Shown: positions 24,320-35,605, counted from the first letter of the stretch. The stretch is 64,000 bases of DNA from Camelus bactrianus (GCF_048773025.1 NC_133539.1:35599001-35663000), one strand, 5' to 3'. Program-made: numbers and translations. The notes: a model not told the origin generated them from the letters alone.

Positions 24320-24750
24320 ACCTCGCTCATTCATTTGTTTAGTCAGCATTTACTACAAGAGCAATAAATGTTGATATATGAGTGTATGAGAAGGAATGTT
24401 CCAGGAACTGCGTATATTTCAGGAAGTGCAGAGATGAGAATGCTTTGGATTTTGTTAGCAGATGAGGCTGAGGATTTAAGCAGAGAACAGATCCGAAATG
24501 GCTTTCCAGGTATTTTATCCGGAAAGTGATAGAGAGCCCTGCAAAACTTTTATGCATGAGAACGACATAATCAGATTCAGGGCTTAGAAGGAATACTCTG
24601 GTGGCCAGGTAAAAGATTGTAAAGGCCTGCACATAGTGATCAATTGGGAATTTCTAATTGTAATCCAGAGGAGAAATGAAGCTGGAAACGAAAATATTTA
24701 AAAGAAATTGGTGATTAATTGGATATAGAATAATCAGGAGAGGGAGAAGA
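24320..24750 (+). repeat. Ancient mammalian interspersed repeat, family not assigned
   Basis: 'ttggattttgttagcagatg', 'gacataatcagattcagggc' and 'ggaatactctggtggccagg' are in the order of the same widespread ancient repeat as at 9.1-10.2 kb. Very diverged. Confidence 0.35.
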
Positions 24751-24772
24751 CAAGGTGACTTTATGTCAATGG

Positions 24773-24945
24773 TTTGTTACTCAAAATGTTGTGGTCTGGA
24801 ATCCGAGGCAATAGCATCACTGGGAGCTCATAAGATATGCACACTCTCAGTCCTCACTCCAGACCGCCTGAACCAGAAACTGCTTTGTCCAGAAGATCCC
24901 CGAGTGGTTTGTATGAACATCAAAGTTAAGAGAAGCACTGGTCTA
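24773..24945 (+). mobile_element. MER5-like hAT-Charlie DNA transposon
   Basis: 'catcactgggagctcataag', 'cctgaaccagaaactgcttt' and the end 'gaagcactggtct' follow the MER5A consensus. Non-autonomous, old, about 170 bp. Confidence 0.65.
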
Positions 24946-24948
24946 GGT

Positions 24949-25275
24949 CAAGGGTCAGTGAACATTTTCTTTAAGGGGCTAGAAAATAAACATTTTAGGC
25001 TTTGTGTGCATGTAGTCTCTGTTGCTCCTGCCCAGCTTGGCTATTGTTTCCTAAAAGCAACCATAGACAATACGCAGATGAATGACTGTGGCTGTGTTCC
25101 AATGCAGTTTTGTTTATAGACACCAAAATTTGAATGTTATTTAATTTTCTCATGTCACAAAATCTTTTGACTTTTTACAACCATTTAAAATTGTAAATTG
25201 TTCTAAGCTTCTGAGCTACACAAACACTGATGGCAAGCTAGACATGGCTCCTGGGCTATTTTTGCCAACACCTCG
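24949..25275 (-). mobile_element. hAT-family non-autonomous DNA transposon
   Basis: One end is caagggtcagtgaacatttt and the other ggctatttttgccaacacct, near-inverted termini of the common 'CAGGGGTTGGCAAA' hAT family, with 'gtgttccaatgcagttttgt' inside. Flanks gtctaggt and gtatagga resemble an 8-bp hAT target duplication (6 of 8). Subfamily not resolved. Confidence 0.7.
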
Positions 25276-25815
25276 TATAGGAGAGTGAATGAGTGATGGG
25301 CTGTTTATAAAGGAAGGAGATGCAGAGACAGGAACAATTTGATGGTGATGTGTGTTGAGGTCCACAGGACAGGTGTTACACCACCTCTAAGATAAATATG
25401 GATATTGGAGGCTAAACAAGCTTAATGAGAAAGGCTGTGTAATTTTATTCGGGGAAATCTTACCTATTCCCTATGTTTCTCTGATAACTTCTGTTTTATC
25501 TGATGGTTTCTTGCCAATGAGTATGGAGAAAAGCAGTCCACCTATTTCACGCCATAGGCACTCAATAGTGTTGATTGATGCCAGTGAAACAGTGTTTCAT
25601 CTTACTAATGGGAAATTTCAAGTTAATTATACAAAATATCTTATTTTTTTTACACTAAGTGAAGAATTATTTTTTACCTTGTATCAGGCAGTAAGGCATA
25701 TTTCAGGTAAAAGCAGAATAAATATGACTTAACTTATCAGTGTTTCCATTTCGATGTTGGTTATGATGTGTTAATGCCTGGTCTCTTCTGACTTTTTTCC
25801 TCTTCAACCTCACAG

Positions 25816-25918
25816 CTTTCTCCATCTCTGGTGAAAATAGCCAAGTGGTAATGATTGCCATTTCAGCGGCAGTAGCAATCATCCTCCTCACGGTTGTCAC
25901 CTACGTTTTGATTGGGAG
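25816..25918 (+). CDS. EPHA3: EPHA3 exon 8: transmembrane helix
   Basis: The 103-nt exon covers about residues 532-566. It starts with the short extracellular stalk SFSISGENSQ and continues with one uninterrupted hydrophobic stretch from VVMIAISAAV through VLIG, followed by an arginine split across the intron. This is the single membrane-spanning helix of a type I receptor, with AxxxA-type small residues (AISAAVA) of the kind implicated in Eph helix dimerisation. Two residues differ from the human protein as I remember it: Asn for Ser at 539 and Thr for Ile at 560. The second puts a polar residue near the cytoplasmic end of the helix. The acceptor is cctcacag and the donor gtgagt; the exon ends in phase 2. 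Confidence 0.96.
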
Positions 25919-26613
25919 GTGAGTTCACAGTCTGTTTTATGACTTACTTTCAGCACTGCTTTGCATGCTCCCCTCAGTTGCTATGAAAATCTGAAGAGTG
26001 TGGTCAATAAAGTACTTTAACAAATAAGAATGTCTCCACTTGTGTTCTCCATCTTTCTCATTTCCCTCCCTTTCTTTTGATGCTCCTACGTTTTGAGTTT
26101 CTTTTTTTCATTAAGTTCCCGCCCCCTCTCCAACACACACCACTTTTCTCTTTTGACCTCACTCCTAGTTTCTACTTTCTTTTTTCCAATTATCCCTTCA
26201 CTCTTCAAATACACCCCAGATTTCTCTGACACTTTCTCACCCAGAACACTGGTAACACTGCACAGCACTAATCACTAACAATGGAAACTTTACCCTTCAT
26301 TCATTCGAACAGCAGTTGTTTAAAAAAAAAATACTATAAACACTTTCGAGGGCCATTATAAAAACCGAACTGAAGGGGTCTGCACGGTGGGGAAGCAGCT
26401 CTACATGTCTCCTCATTAGGCAGCCTTCCAGGGTCCCCAGAGAAAGAGGCTTTCTATAGAGGATTTAGAAAATCTGAAGTCATTAAACTTTCACTAAAGC
26501 ATTTAATTGTTTGTGGGAAATGCTCTATTTTTTGTGTTTTGCACATTCTGAGCTTAGATGATTGTTTTAAGTATATTTTCTTTCTGTGTTCTCTTCCTTT
26601 GATTTACCTCCAG
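25919..26613 (+). other. EPHA3: EPHA3 intron 8
   Basis: A short 695-bp phase-2 intron. Its middle, about 26,040-26,260, is strongly pyrimidine-rich on the coding strand. The segment 26,341-26,460 is more GC-balanced and non-repetitive. No repeat family was recognised. Confidence 0.85.
26040..26260 (+). promoter_or_regulatory. Pyrimidine-rich tract in intron 8
   Basis: About 220 bases of mostly C and T on the coding strand (ccgccccctctccaacacac, then tctactttcttttttccaat). Such tracts bind PTB-type splicing regulators, but any role here is inference. Confidence 0.35.
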
Positions 26614-26678
26614 GTTCTGTGGCTACAAGTCAAAACATGGTGCAGATGAAAAAAGACTTCATTTTGGGAATGGGCATT
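26614..26678 (+). CDS. EPHA3: EPHA3 exon 9: start of the cytoplasmic juxtamembrane segment
   Basis: The 65-nt exon encodes about residues 566-588: FCGYKSKHGADEKRLHFGNG then H and the first base of Leu588. It is the basic stop-transfer and juxtamembrane region directly inside the membrane. The cluster of Lys, Arg and His after the helix fits the positive-inside rule. The acceptor is tacctccag and the donor a full consensus gtaagt. It joins exon 8 in phase 2 and exon 10 in phase 1. The residues appear identical to the human protein as I recall it. Confidence 0.96.
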
Positions 26679-29021
26679 GTAAGTTTCTAAACGATTTTTG
26701 ATGTTTTGTTTTCGCCATTTCAATTTTAGCAGTTAATAATTTATAACTGGATAACTGCCCCCTGACGAAGAGAATCCAAAAATGGAACAGGTTAAGTTTA
26801 TTTTAAATGGAGATGGGAATGCATGGCTCTGCATCAAGTAATCGTTACGTGGCCACATTCAGCAGACTTGAGCAAACGTGAAGGGTAACTGGTGGTTTAT
26901 ATTCAAATAACGCACACGATGGGGAGTACGTGCTATAGTCTGCTCTGCGTGGCTGAGAGGCAAAGCATATCTTCCGTTTCCTTATATTAACGGTCCTTTG
27001 CTAAAATCTAAATAGGAGCCTTTTCCATTTCCTAACTGCCAAGTAAATATAAACAACCTCTGTTTATGTGGAATGCCTTACTCCATTTTGTCAACCAACC
27101 AGGAAAGAGCCTTTAGAATAAACTGTTTATTTTGGAGTTACATGATATCCAACTGGTAGGAAAGCCAGCACTTTCCGCCCTTATTTTAATACCAACCATT
27201 GGCATCTCTTTTTTTAATATTTTCTAAAAGAAATACTCTTTTCAGAAACAAAGCATTTGTATCTAATATAAAGACGCATTTTTTTTTCTTTCTGTTTCTT
27301 CTGGTGAAACAAATCATTCCAGGTGTTTTGCTTTTTCAAACTATATCTCAGTTTATTGTCATAATTGCTAATCAGTGGCCTTGAAGGGAACAGGATGTTG
27401 TCGTGGAAATTTGTACAGAGGCTCTCCTCACGCCTATATTCTCTCAAATAATTTTAGCGTAACTGAATACAGTCTTGTAAGCCTGATTTTCTTTGGCCTT
27501 CACTTTTGTATTTTCTGAAAATACGTTTAGTTCAACGTGATACTTCTTATCTGTCATTGGCTTTCCATCTAAAAGGTATAGCTTTAGTTATAACTCAGAT
27601 CAAAACTCAATGACCTGTTGCTACCATGCAGGAAGCATTCAATAGATTGAAGAAAGAAAAGAAAGTCTTCCGAAACATAGGTTGAAGTAGAGTGGACAGA
27701 GCGGTGGAGTTTGTAGAGAGTATTGTTTGTTTTATCTACCTCATCGAAGTCATAGAAAAATTCACAGACAATCCCAAGTATCATCTTCCTAATATCAGTA
27801 TCTCATTCCCGATTAGTGAAGTTGCCAACTCAAAAGTCTTACAAGAGTGCATGAGCCAATTACAGGATGTTTATCTGGCTTTTTCTTCATGATCCCCTAA
27901 AACACTGAGTCATGGTCGACCATGCATAAATTAGCCAGGGCAGTTGCATTCCTGTGGATTCCGTTGCTCTTAATCTGAGTCAGACAATGGATGTAAGTAT
28001 TGTCTGTAGAACAATACATACTGATTTGGTTCTTTACGTAGGATTTATGAATCTCATGACTTTGGAACGTTGACGAATTCCTGTGTGCCAGTTGTAGGCA
28101 GGTTCCTCTGTCGCCCCAACTGCTTTAGCTGTTGGTCTTCATGGTGGAGTTTGTGGAAACTTAAATTGTCTTCAAATGTACAATATTCTTATGATAGCCA
28201 AACAAAAAAGAAATGTTTTATCCTAGCTGTGAGGGCATAAAGTAACTTATATGCATGTCATAAACTTTCTGCATCTTAATGCTACAGCTGGTTTATTTCA
28301 GACCATTTATTTGGTATTACTTTGAAAAGCTCCAGCTATGAACTATTCCCTCCAGCCTTGTTACAAATCCTATAATATTGCTTCAAAAGGAAAGAAATGT
28401 GTTTCACCTCCTACGATCCTGTCCCCTTGCCCTCTCTGACTGGGCCTTTTTACTTTTTTGCTATCCTTAGGGCAACTCATGCTGGTAAAATGGAAATGGA
28501 AATTACTGTGTTTGCACAGAACGAGCTGTAAAGTAGTACAGCTTAACACGTGTGCATGTGTTTATTATCTGGTTTTCTTGACACAGCCCAGTTACTCTGT
28601 GTGTTGCCCTTAATTATTGGTGTGAAGGGATTATGTGCCTCGCATCCTGAATCACCTGATTCCTGGAACCTCTGGGGGCGGCAGTTAAAAATCAGCAGCC
28701 AAAGCTCCCACAGTGAACAGGTCATTTTTCTTGGAGATATCTGCATGTGTGTGTGTTTGTATTTGTATTGTTTCCCTAAATGTTATGTGAGTAGAAAAGC
28801 AATTTACTTGATTTTAATCAATCACAATGAATTTGATTGATTTTATTGGGGAATGACTTGAATTTTTAGATTATTTAGTAAAACATTTTCTCTCTCTAGG
28901 GCTGACAGGTATGGGAGGGTAACTCTAAAGCACACTTTCAAGGCTGTTTAATGCCAGTGCTTATTTGGAATGTTTGAGACATTGTTCCCAACAACTCATT
29001 TTATAATCATATTTGTAAAGT

Positions 29022-29236
29022 CCTTTTTTTGAATTTAAGTATAGTTGATTTACAATATTATATTAGTTTCAGGTGTACAGCATAGTGATTCAGGAGTTTT
29101 ACAAATTATAAGCCATTAAAAGCTATTACAAGATAATGGCTATAATTCTCTGTGCTGCACAATATATCCTTGTTGCTTATCTGTTTTATACATAGTAGTT
29201 TGTATCTCTTAAACCCATACCCCTATTTTGCCGTAA
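29022..29236 (-). repeat. 5'-truncated L1 3' end (artiodactyl type)
   Basis: 'aagtatagttgatttacaat', 'gtttcaggtgtacagcatag' and 'ctctgtgctgcacaatatat' are the reverse complement of the even-toed-ungulate L1 3' UTR, with the poly-A as T at the left. gtaaagtcc and gtaagtctc at the flanks may be a worn target duplication. Confidence 0.8.
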
Positions 29237-29869
29237 GTCTCTCCCAAACTGATTTCCTTAAGTTCAGCAAGGTAAAACATTTGTAATTGTTTACCAGAAA
29301 AACAATTCATTTTTATCTTATTTTTAAAGGTCCTATTTTTTTTCTTTGAAAAGGAATGCTAGATTTTCTTTCCTTACTATTTCCTGACCTTACTATGATT
29401 AGGGGAAAATCAAAACTGGATGATCGTGTATTCTAGCTTCCATTTGATGTGCCTTCTTTAAAATGTAACCAAATTGACTAAACAAAGAGATTCTGAGAAG
29501 ACTTTTTCCTAACGTCTTTTAGAAAACCTATAGTTACTTTTAGTGTTTTCCTTACCCCAAAGCAAAAAAGTATGATAGCTTTCCTTGATCTGTTTGCTTG
29601 TTTTAAGGGTAAAGTGTCTTAGTACTGATAATGTCAGAAATAGTTTCAGTATAATAATAAATTATAGTGGACCACTTTACTAATGAGTGACTGTTTTTAT
29701 AGGAAGCAACGTTTATAGTAACAGCAGAAGCATGCAGACCGATGTGTGAGCTCCAAAGAAATGGGCATTTCTGAGCCCAGATTCTATCTCCAGGAAACCT
29801 CAATAATATTCATATTTGTGAATAAACATTCTTAACATGAAAATACTAATAATGGCAATAGTCTCTATT

Positions 29870-29935
29870 GTTCCCCGGGCACTGACTACACAACAGGCAC
29901 TCAGTGCGAGGCACCTGAATAGCAAGTTGTCCAGG
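29870..29935 (-). repeat. Possible MIR/L2 fragment
   Basis: 'gggcactgactacacaacag' and 'gcactcagtgcgaggcacct' weakly match the reverse-strand end of MIR. Short and doubtful. Confidence 0.3.
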
Positions 29936-30180
29936 GCTTCTTTCTCTGATGCCTAGCGGATTCTTTGTGCTGCGCTATTGAAAGTAGAAGAACTGAAAAA
30001 GCAGATCAAAAGCTACTCCACTCACAGTTTTCCCAAAGCAGGGGCAAAATACTTGCCATTTCCTCATTTCTGTGGATGTTGACTCCCTGGATATGTGTGT
30101 CATCTCACATCACATACTCTCTGCCTCAGGACGGAGAGTGGCTGCTCCTTAGCAGTGTCAGGGTCAACACCAGGCAGAGG

Positions 30181-30818
30181 TGATAAAGGAAAATGGGGTG
30201 CGAGAGGATGGCCATGTCCCAGCTCCCAGGCGAGTCCCCATAAAGTGAGGGTCCTTGGCTTTGTGCAGGAAAGAATTCAAGAGTGAGCCAAAGTTGAGTA
30301 AAAGTAGATTTGTTCAGAGAGATGCACACTTCATAGACCAAGGGTAGGCCATCTCAGAAGGCCAGAGAAGCCACAAGGCGTCAGGTGGCTGTTTCATTTA
30401 AAGTAAAAGTAGATACATACTCCATAGACAGAGTGCAGGCCATCTCAAAAGGCAGAGAAAGGCCACAAAGTGTGGGGTTGTTAGTTTTTATGAGCTCAGT
30501 TATTTCATATGCTAACAAGTGGGAGGATGATTCCAATTACTTTGGGGAAGGGGTGGGGATTCCCAAGAGCTGGGCCACCACCCACTCTTTTACATTTTAT
30601 GATCATTCTTGGAACTGTCATGACACCTGTGGGAGTGCCATTTACCATGCTAATATATCACAATGAGCATATAATGAAGGTTAGGGTCTGCTGGAAGTCA
30701 GATCTTCTGCCACCTTGGGCCTCGAGGTCCACTGGGAGTTGAATCTTCCACCATCTTGGTGCAAATTGCTGTGTTATTCTCGTAATGGTTGTGCCCTGTC
30801 CCCTTCCCTCCTGTCTCA
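30181..30818 (-). mobile_element. Solitary ERV1-like retroviral LTR
   Basis: Begins TG and ends CA (638 bp), with a 4-bp direct repeat GAGG at 30,177-30,180 and 30,819-30,822, the duplication size typical of ERV1 insertions. On the minus strand it starts tgagacaggaggg and ends with a U5 segment 'ctcttgaattctttcctgca' known from gammaretrovirus-like LTRs. It matches the style of artiodactyl ERV1 LTRs. Internal genes are absent, as after LTR-LTR recombination. A segment of about 100 bp inside it is duplicated in tandem. Old, antisense to EPHA3. Confidence 0.75.
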
Positions 30819-31274
30819 GAGGTAGGAGTGGCGCTAACCTGTCTTCTCTTGCGTTCTCCATTTGCTCCCTCACCCCCCAATTCCTATTCAGCTGTCTCAA
30901 AATTACCTGTAGAAGTAGCTGGGGAAAGTAGAGTTTACTTCCCCTCTCTCCCAGCTACCATATCTCTTTTATAGTCCATTTATTCTCACACCTTTATTTC
31001 TTCACTCAAAACCTCTAAGCTGCACAGGAACATCAATGCGATGTAACATGGCATTCACAAAGTTGTCCTGTAGATCAGAAAGCTAGTCATTTCTTAGCCT
31101 AAACTCTGAAATCCTGGACTCACTGGCCGAATATCCATTGTGCTGGAGGCTCTCCAGAACAGCTGCTGTCATCCCAGTCTCCACACCTATGTCAGACAGA
31201 CTACAAAACTGGCTCAAAGAAATCTCTGGTAATCCCACAGTGTTCAACAAGATTCTTCCATTAAAAAGTGGTAT

Positions 31275-31470
31275 CTTATAATAGATGAACAACAAGATCC
31301 TACTGCATAGCACAGGGACCTATATTCAATTCCTCATAATAGTCTATAATGAAAAAGAATATGAAAAGAAATGTATGTATGTATACGTACAACTGAATCA
31401 CTATGTTGTACACCAGAAACTAACACAACACTGAATATCAACTATACTTCGGTAAAAAAAAAAAAAAAGC
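31275..31470 (+). repeat. 5'-truncated L1 3' end with poly-A (artiodactyl type)
   Basis: 'cctactgcatagcacaggga', 'acaactgaatcactatgttg' and 'accagaaactaacacaacac' followed by 15 or more A. It is one of the better preserved L1 ends in the window, so relatively young. Sense to EPHA3. Confidence 0.85.
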
Positions 31471-32728
31471 AATAGCAGAAAAGGCAATGTCTGATTTTAT
31501 TTATTATTTTAGAATTAAAAAATCCTTTAGTGGTATAGTGTGATAAATGAAAAAATATATCACCATTTAGTATCCATGTCCCTTGCTAAAATAATTTTAC
31601 CAATTTTTTTTTACCAGTGTTACCAAAATAAAATCAAAATCAATAATGTTAGTACATATACTGCGGGAGTTAAATTACAATGTCTTTTAATGTTAGAGCA
31701 TGTTTATATACTTTAATAGATTTTAGATTCCCTTTTTAAAAGTCTTGTTTTCTTCAGAGAAAGTTAGTTTCGTGAACATTCCAAATTGTCTCTAATATGA
31801 ATTATTTTTTCAAATAATAAGAATTTAATTAATATTAAATCAAATCCAAAATGATTATTCTGTGTCTTTGGTCTGTGTTTCATTATAGAACATCATGAAA
31901 TTTTTTAACCTTCAGAATAATTAAATATATAAATACACTATGAAGAAAGTTCATATTTAATAAGCTATAAATATGATTTGTTTGGAATTTAGCTCCTCAG
32001 CACCATTATTAAACTTATAAAGAATACTTATATTACCTTTAACTATATTGAAAAGTTACACAATAAGGTTTCACTTAATTGATACTATATTAGTATATAC
32101 ATTTTACACCCATATTATATATACATATCCTCACAGCTTAAAATAGATCTTTAATTGTAGTGGGGAGGAATTTTGATTGTGAACGTTAATGAAAGCAGAA
32201 TAGTGGAAGACAAAAGACGTGCCCTTCTATATCCTTTAATTTATCTACCATTAAAGCAGCTATCCTACCTTATCTACGTATTTCACAAACTTTCGTTTAT
32301 TGTCAGATGTGGCGCTGTCACAGATAGGTGGTTACTGCACTGTTTGTAGAATCATAAATGTGTGATAGTGTGATGGCATTTAGTCACTACTGTGCTGTTT
32401 GTAATTACTGGGCCTCCTCAGTTCTGAACCATCTTTCTCACCTTAAGATTCCCCTCCTTGAATGTCCATTTTCCTTCTGTTTTTGCAGAGAAAGTTTATT
32501 GTGGTGCCTCTTTATGTTTCTTTAGGGGGAACTTCTTTTCTTAAATTATTCAACACTTATTCCAGCCTCTTTGCCAGTTTCAGTGATACCTCAGAATAAG
32601 TTGAGTTTGGCACAGTTTGATGTCATGGGGATTTTTTTTAAACTAACAATGTTATCATAAAATTTGCTCAGAAAGGTTTTATAAGTCTAACTACAATAAT
32701 GCCTTTCTTTCTTCCGTTCCTTAAACAG

Positions 32729-32854
32729 TGAAACTTCCAGGTCTCCGAACTTATGTTGACCCACATACATACGAAGACCCTACCCAAGCAGTTCATGAGT
32801 TTGCTAAGGAATTGGATGCCACCAACATCTCCATTGACAAAGTTGTTGGAGCAG
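32729..32854 (+). CDS. EPHA3: EPHA3 exon 10: juxtamembrane tyrosines and start of the kinase domain
   Basis: The 126-nt exon covers residues 588-630. It contains [11 protein letters not shown] with Y596 and Y602, the two conserved juxtamembrane tyrosines. In Eph receptors these hold the kinase inactive when unphosphorylated and become docking sites for SH2 proteins after ephrin binding. It continues with [20 protein letters not shown] and the first glycines (GAG) of the nucleotide-binding loop. The last glycine codon is split with exon 11, so the GxGxFG loop crosses the intron. The acceptor is ttaaacag; the donor gtaacc is one of the weaker ones in the window. No residue difference from human is evident. 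Confidence 0.97.
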
Positions 32855-34133
32855 GTAACCACCGCTGTGAGCCCACTGCCAACCTTGCATGTTAATTACA
32901 AGCTTACAACCATGAGTAAGAATGCTGCTTGAGAGTGATTGCTCAGGTTCACAGGACTAAGTACATTGCTATGAAAAGGGATATTTTCTGATTTCATGAT
33001 GAAAGGCAGGCAGTAAATAAATGAAGGGGTATTTAATGGAATGTAGTGATTTCAAAGGTGTCAGACTTACAGACCCAGAGACCACAGCCAACTCTTTATT
33101 TATTGAATTTCAGAGGCAGCAGCCGTGGCAGCTCAGTCTCCCCAGGCTGATCGTGTGTCATTCTGTTTGGCTAAAAGGGGGTAACAGGATAAAAATGTGT
33201 CTTACTTTAAATTAGCCTACTAAGTGGAAACTTTGATTTGTAGAAAAAAGTAATTTTACAATCTTCTTTGGAATTTAAAAAATAGCACAAAATAAAATCA
33301 TACAGGACATGTTTTACACAAATTCCATCACAACTATTTTGAGGGGATAGTTGAAATAATGTGAACTACTCCATTTTAATACTTGCCTGTAGTTGCCAGT
33401 CTTAAATTATTTGTATTGAAGCTTGTTTTCATATAGACATCTTTTTCTTCTACTTATTAACTTAACCATAAACTCATTAACATATAACACCTATGGAGTG
33501 ATTATTTATAGCGGTTGCATATTTCCAATAAGATTATAGATATTTATAAAATTACAGTATTTTATACATTTACACATAAACACATGGACATTCACAGTGT
33601 ATATAGCATGCATTTGAATACAATTACTACTCAAAAGTAAAAATAAACAATACTGTGCAATAGTTTTGCACAATCATCTCATTCTTCAATATTGTTCTAA
33701 AAACAAACACAAACTAGTTACGTTGATATGGGAAATGGAGTGAAAGACTGAAAAATGAGCTCTTTGAATTATGCAAACCATATCAGATTACATTTTCTGC
33801 AAGTACCATATATATGACTGATGCTTCTTTGTGCAAATATGCATATAATTTTCTGTTTCTTTTTCCGTGCACCAAAGCAGTATTTGGAACTCAAGCAGTA
33901 TTTATTGTTCAAGCAGGCTAATCTGAGTAATTCACATATTATCTAAATAAAATGATAGTTTACTAAATCTTCTCTTCTAATTTTCTTAGTGTTGTATCCT
34001 AAAACTGACATGTGCAGGTACTTTGATAATATGAAACTAGCAATTTATAAAAGAAAACTAGAGTAGGTACTTCTCTTTTCACAATCTAAGACAAGAATAT
34101 ACACATTCACTGTTCATTTTTATGCAGCTAAAA

Positions 34134-34310
34134 TTAATCCGCATTTGTATCGAGGACTGTCATGTGTACGGTGAGCTTCATCAGCTGCTCCATGGTGTGG
34201 AGGGTTTCTGTCATGCTGGTTTTAATGTTGCCCCACAAGAGTGCACTGTTCTCCAGCACGGAAGCTGCAGTAGCATATGCAGCAAAGGACTTCGCACACT
34301 CAACTGGAGA
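34134..34310 (-). pseudogene. Possible antisense processed-pseudogene fragment, parent unknown
   Basis: Read on the minus strand, 34,310 down to 34,134 is open for about 58 codons to a TAA. The peptide is protein-like and amphipathic, including SFAAYATAASVLENSALLWG and TMEQLMKLTV. A stop lies immediately upstream in the same frame. There is no ATG-led long frame, no poly-A tail and no flanking duplication that I can see. I do not recognise the parent gene. It could be chance in a GC-balanced patch. Confidence 0.3.
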
Positions 34311-34849
34311 ATGTCATGAGAGGAGGAGAGCCCACTATGGTCAGCCAGCATCCAGAAAACCAGACATTCACATTGTGACCTTGAAATTTGGGGCACTCTG
34401 CATTAGTAAAAGCTTATATACACGGATGTTACTGACAAAGCCAGATATCTAGGACACAGTGGGGTGAGGAAAAGCACACTCGTTAAAAATAATACCTGAT
34501 CAATGAGATAAAGGGAAAGGCTGTTTGTACTGAATCACTTAATAATCCCTGAGACTCATTAAAATTAGGACAAATCCTCTATTTCCTTTCTCTCTTCAAA
34601 CATATTTGTAAAAAAAAATTAGGCATATGCTCCATTTTCAAGGTTTTACAGCCAGTTCTCTCAATTGCCACATTAAGGGCTATACAGTTGTGCCCGTTTT
34701 TGTTCAGAAACACACGTATGTTCAGGGTTGGTTATCTTCTCCTGAAGGAGTGCAATATAATAGACATGCCTAATTCTGTCTGTCTGGCTAGCCTTTAAGT
34801 GATTTGTCATTATCAATACAGAATACGAAATCAAGATTTTGAAAGCTAT

Positions 34850-35060
34850 AAATTTTTAAACATTTTTTTGTAAAATGTTAAATATCTATGAAAATAGATG
34901 AAATTGTACAGCAGTGTAATGAACCTGCATGTACCCATTTCTACAACAACTTCAGTAACGATCCACTCATAACCAGCTTTCTTTCATGTATACCCTTACC
35001 CACTTCCTATATCCTTTTAATTTTTAAAAGTTATATTGTCCACAAAAATGATAATAATCA
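34850..35060 (-). repeat. Old L1M LINE fragment
   Basis: 'gtaatgaacctgcatgtacc', 'gatccactcataaccagctt' and 'catgtatacccttacccact' follow the inverted L1M 3' region. Diverged. Confidence 0.55.
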
Positions 35061-35429
35061 TGTTAAACTGATTAGCAGCTATCTTCCATTGTTAAAAGGC
35101 TGAATCTTTCATTCAATGACAGAACTTTCCCAGTCAATTAAATATTCAGAAAGACTATATATGTGGAATATGTCTCTAATTTTATGTCACAAATTTTATA
35201 CAAAGAAATACATACAATGGAAACTTTCATTTACGCATTGAATAATCAGAAGAATTGTACCCATATTGCAAATTACAAAATTAAAACTGAGCCATGAGTT
35301 AATTTTCTTAAGGTAGTAAATTTTTGTTAGTGAAGAATTTATAATGACTAAAATTCTTAAATTTATTCCTCGATCCAGCCATTATTTCAAAAATCAGATA
35401 CTGAAAATTTCTGAAGGTAGAGAATACTT

Positions 35430-35605
35430 ATTTAATTCCTGTTCTGTGCTAGGCATTCACATGATATTTAATTTTATTAGCCTTTTAAGTAGGTATTATT
35501 ATCTCCATTTCACCAGAAAAAAAGCTGAAATTTTGAACAGCTCATGATCACATAGTTATTAATTAGGAAACTGAAATTTGAGTCTTGTACTTTTCAACTG
35601 TAAAT
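35430..35605 (-). repeat. MIR SINE
   Basis: 'ctgttctgtgctaggcattc', 'gtaggtattattatctccat' and 'catgatcacatagttattaa' match the reverse-strand MIR order. Confidence 0.7.

Larger units (their letters stand above)
18672..25815 (+). other. EPHA3: EPHA3 intron 7
   Basis: A 7.1-kb phase-1 intron. In order it holds a TG/TA-rich tract (19.40-19.48 kb), a camelid vic-1 SINE (19.71-19.87), a Tigger-like DNA transposon (20.29-20.62), a MIR (21.86-21.99), an LTR fossil (about 22.29-22.74), a MIR (22.89-23.12), a CpG-rich block (23.66-24.02), an ancient repeat (24.32-24.75) and two adjacent hAT elements (24.77-25.28). I see nothing definable in the rest. Confidence 0.88.
26679..32728 (+). other. EPHA3: EPHA3 intron 9
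   Basis: A 6.05-kb phase-1 intron. It contains an antisense L1 3' end (29.02-29.24 kb), a weak MIR trace near 29.9 kb, a solitary ERV1-like LTR (30.18-30.82 kb) and a sense L1 3' end with poly-A (31.27-31.47 kb). The stretches 26.7-29.0 kb and 31.5-32.7 kb show no feature I can name; 28.48-28.75 kb is a non-repetitive GC-balanced patch. Confidence 0.88.

Noticed and set aside
24763-25119. 118-codon open frame as a coding gene
   Set aside because: It crosses two hAT DNA elements with no coding capacity.
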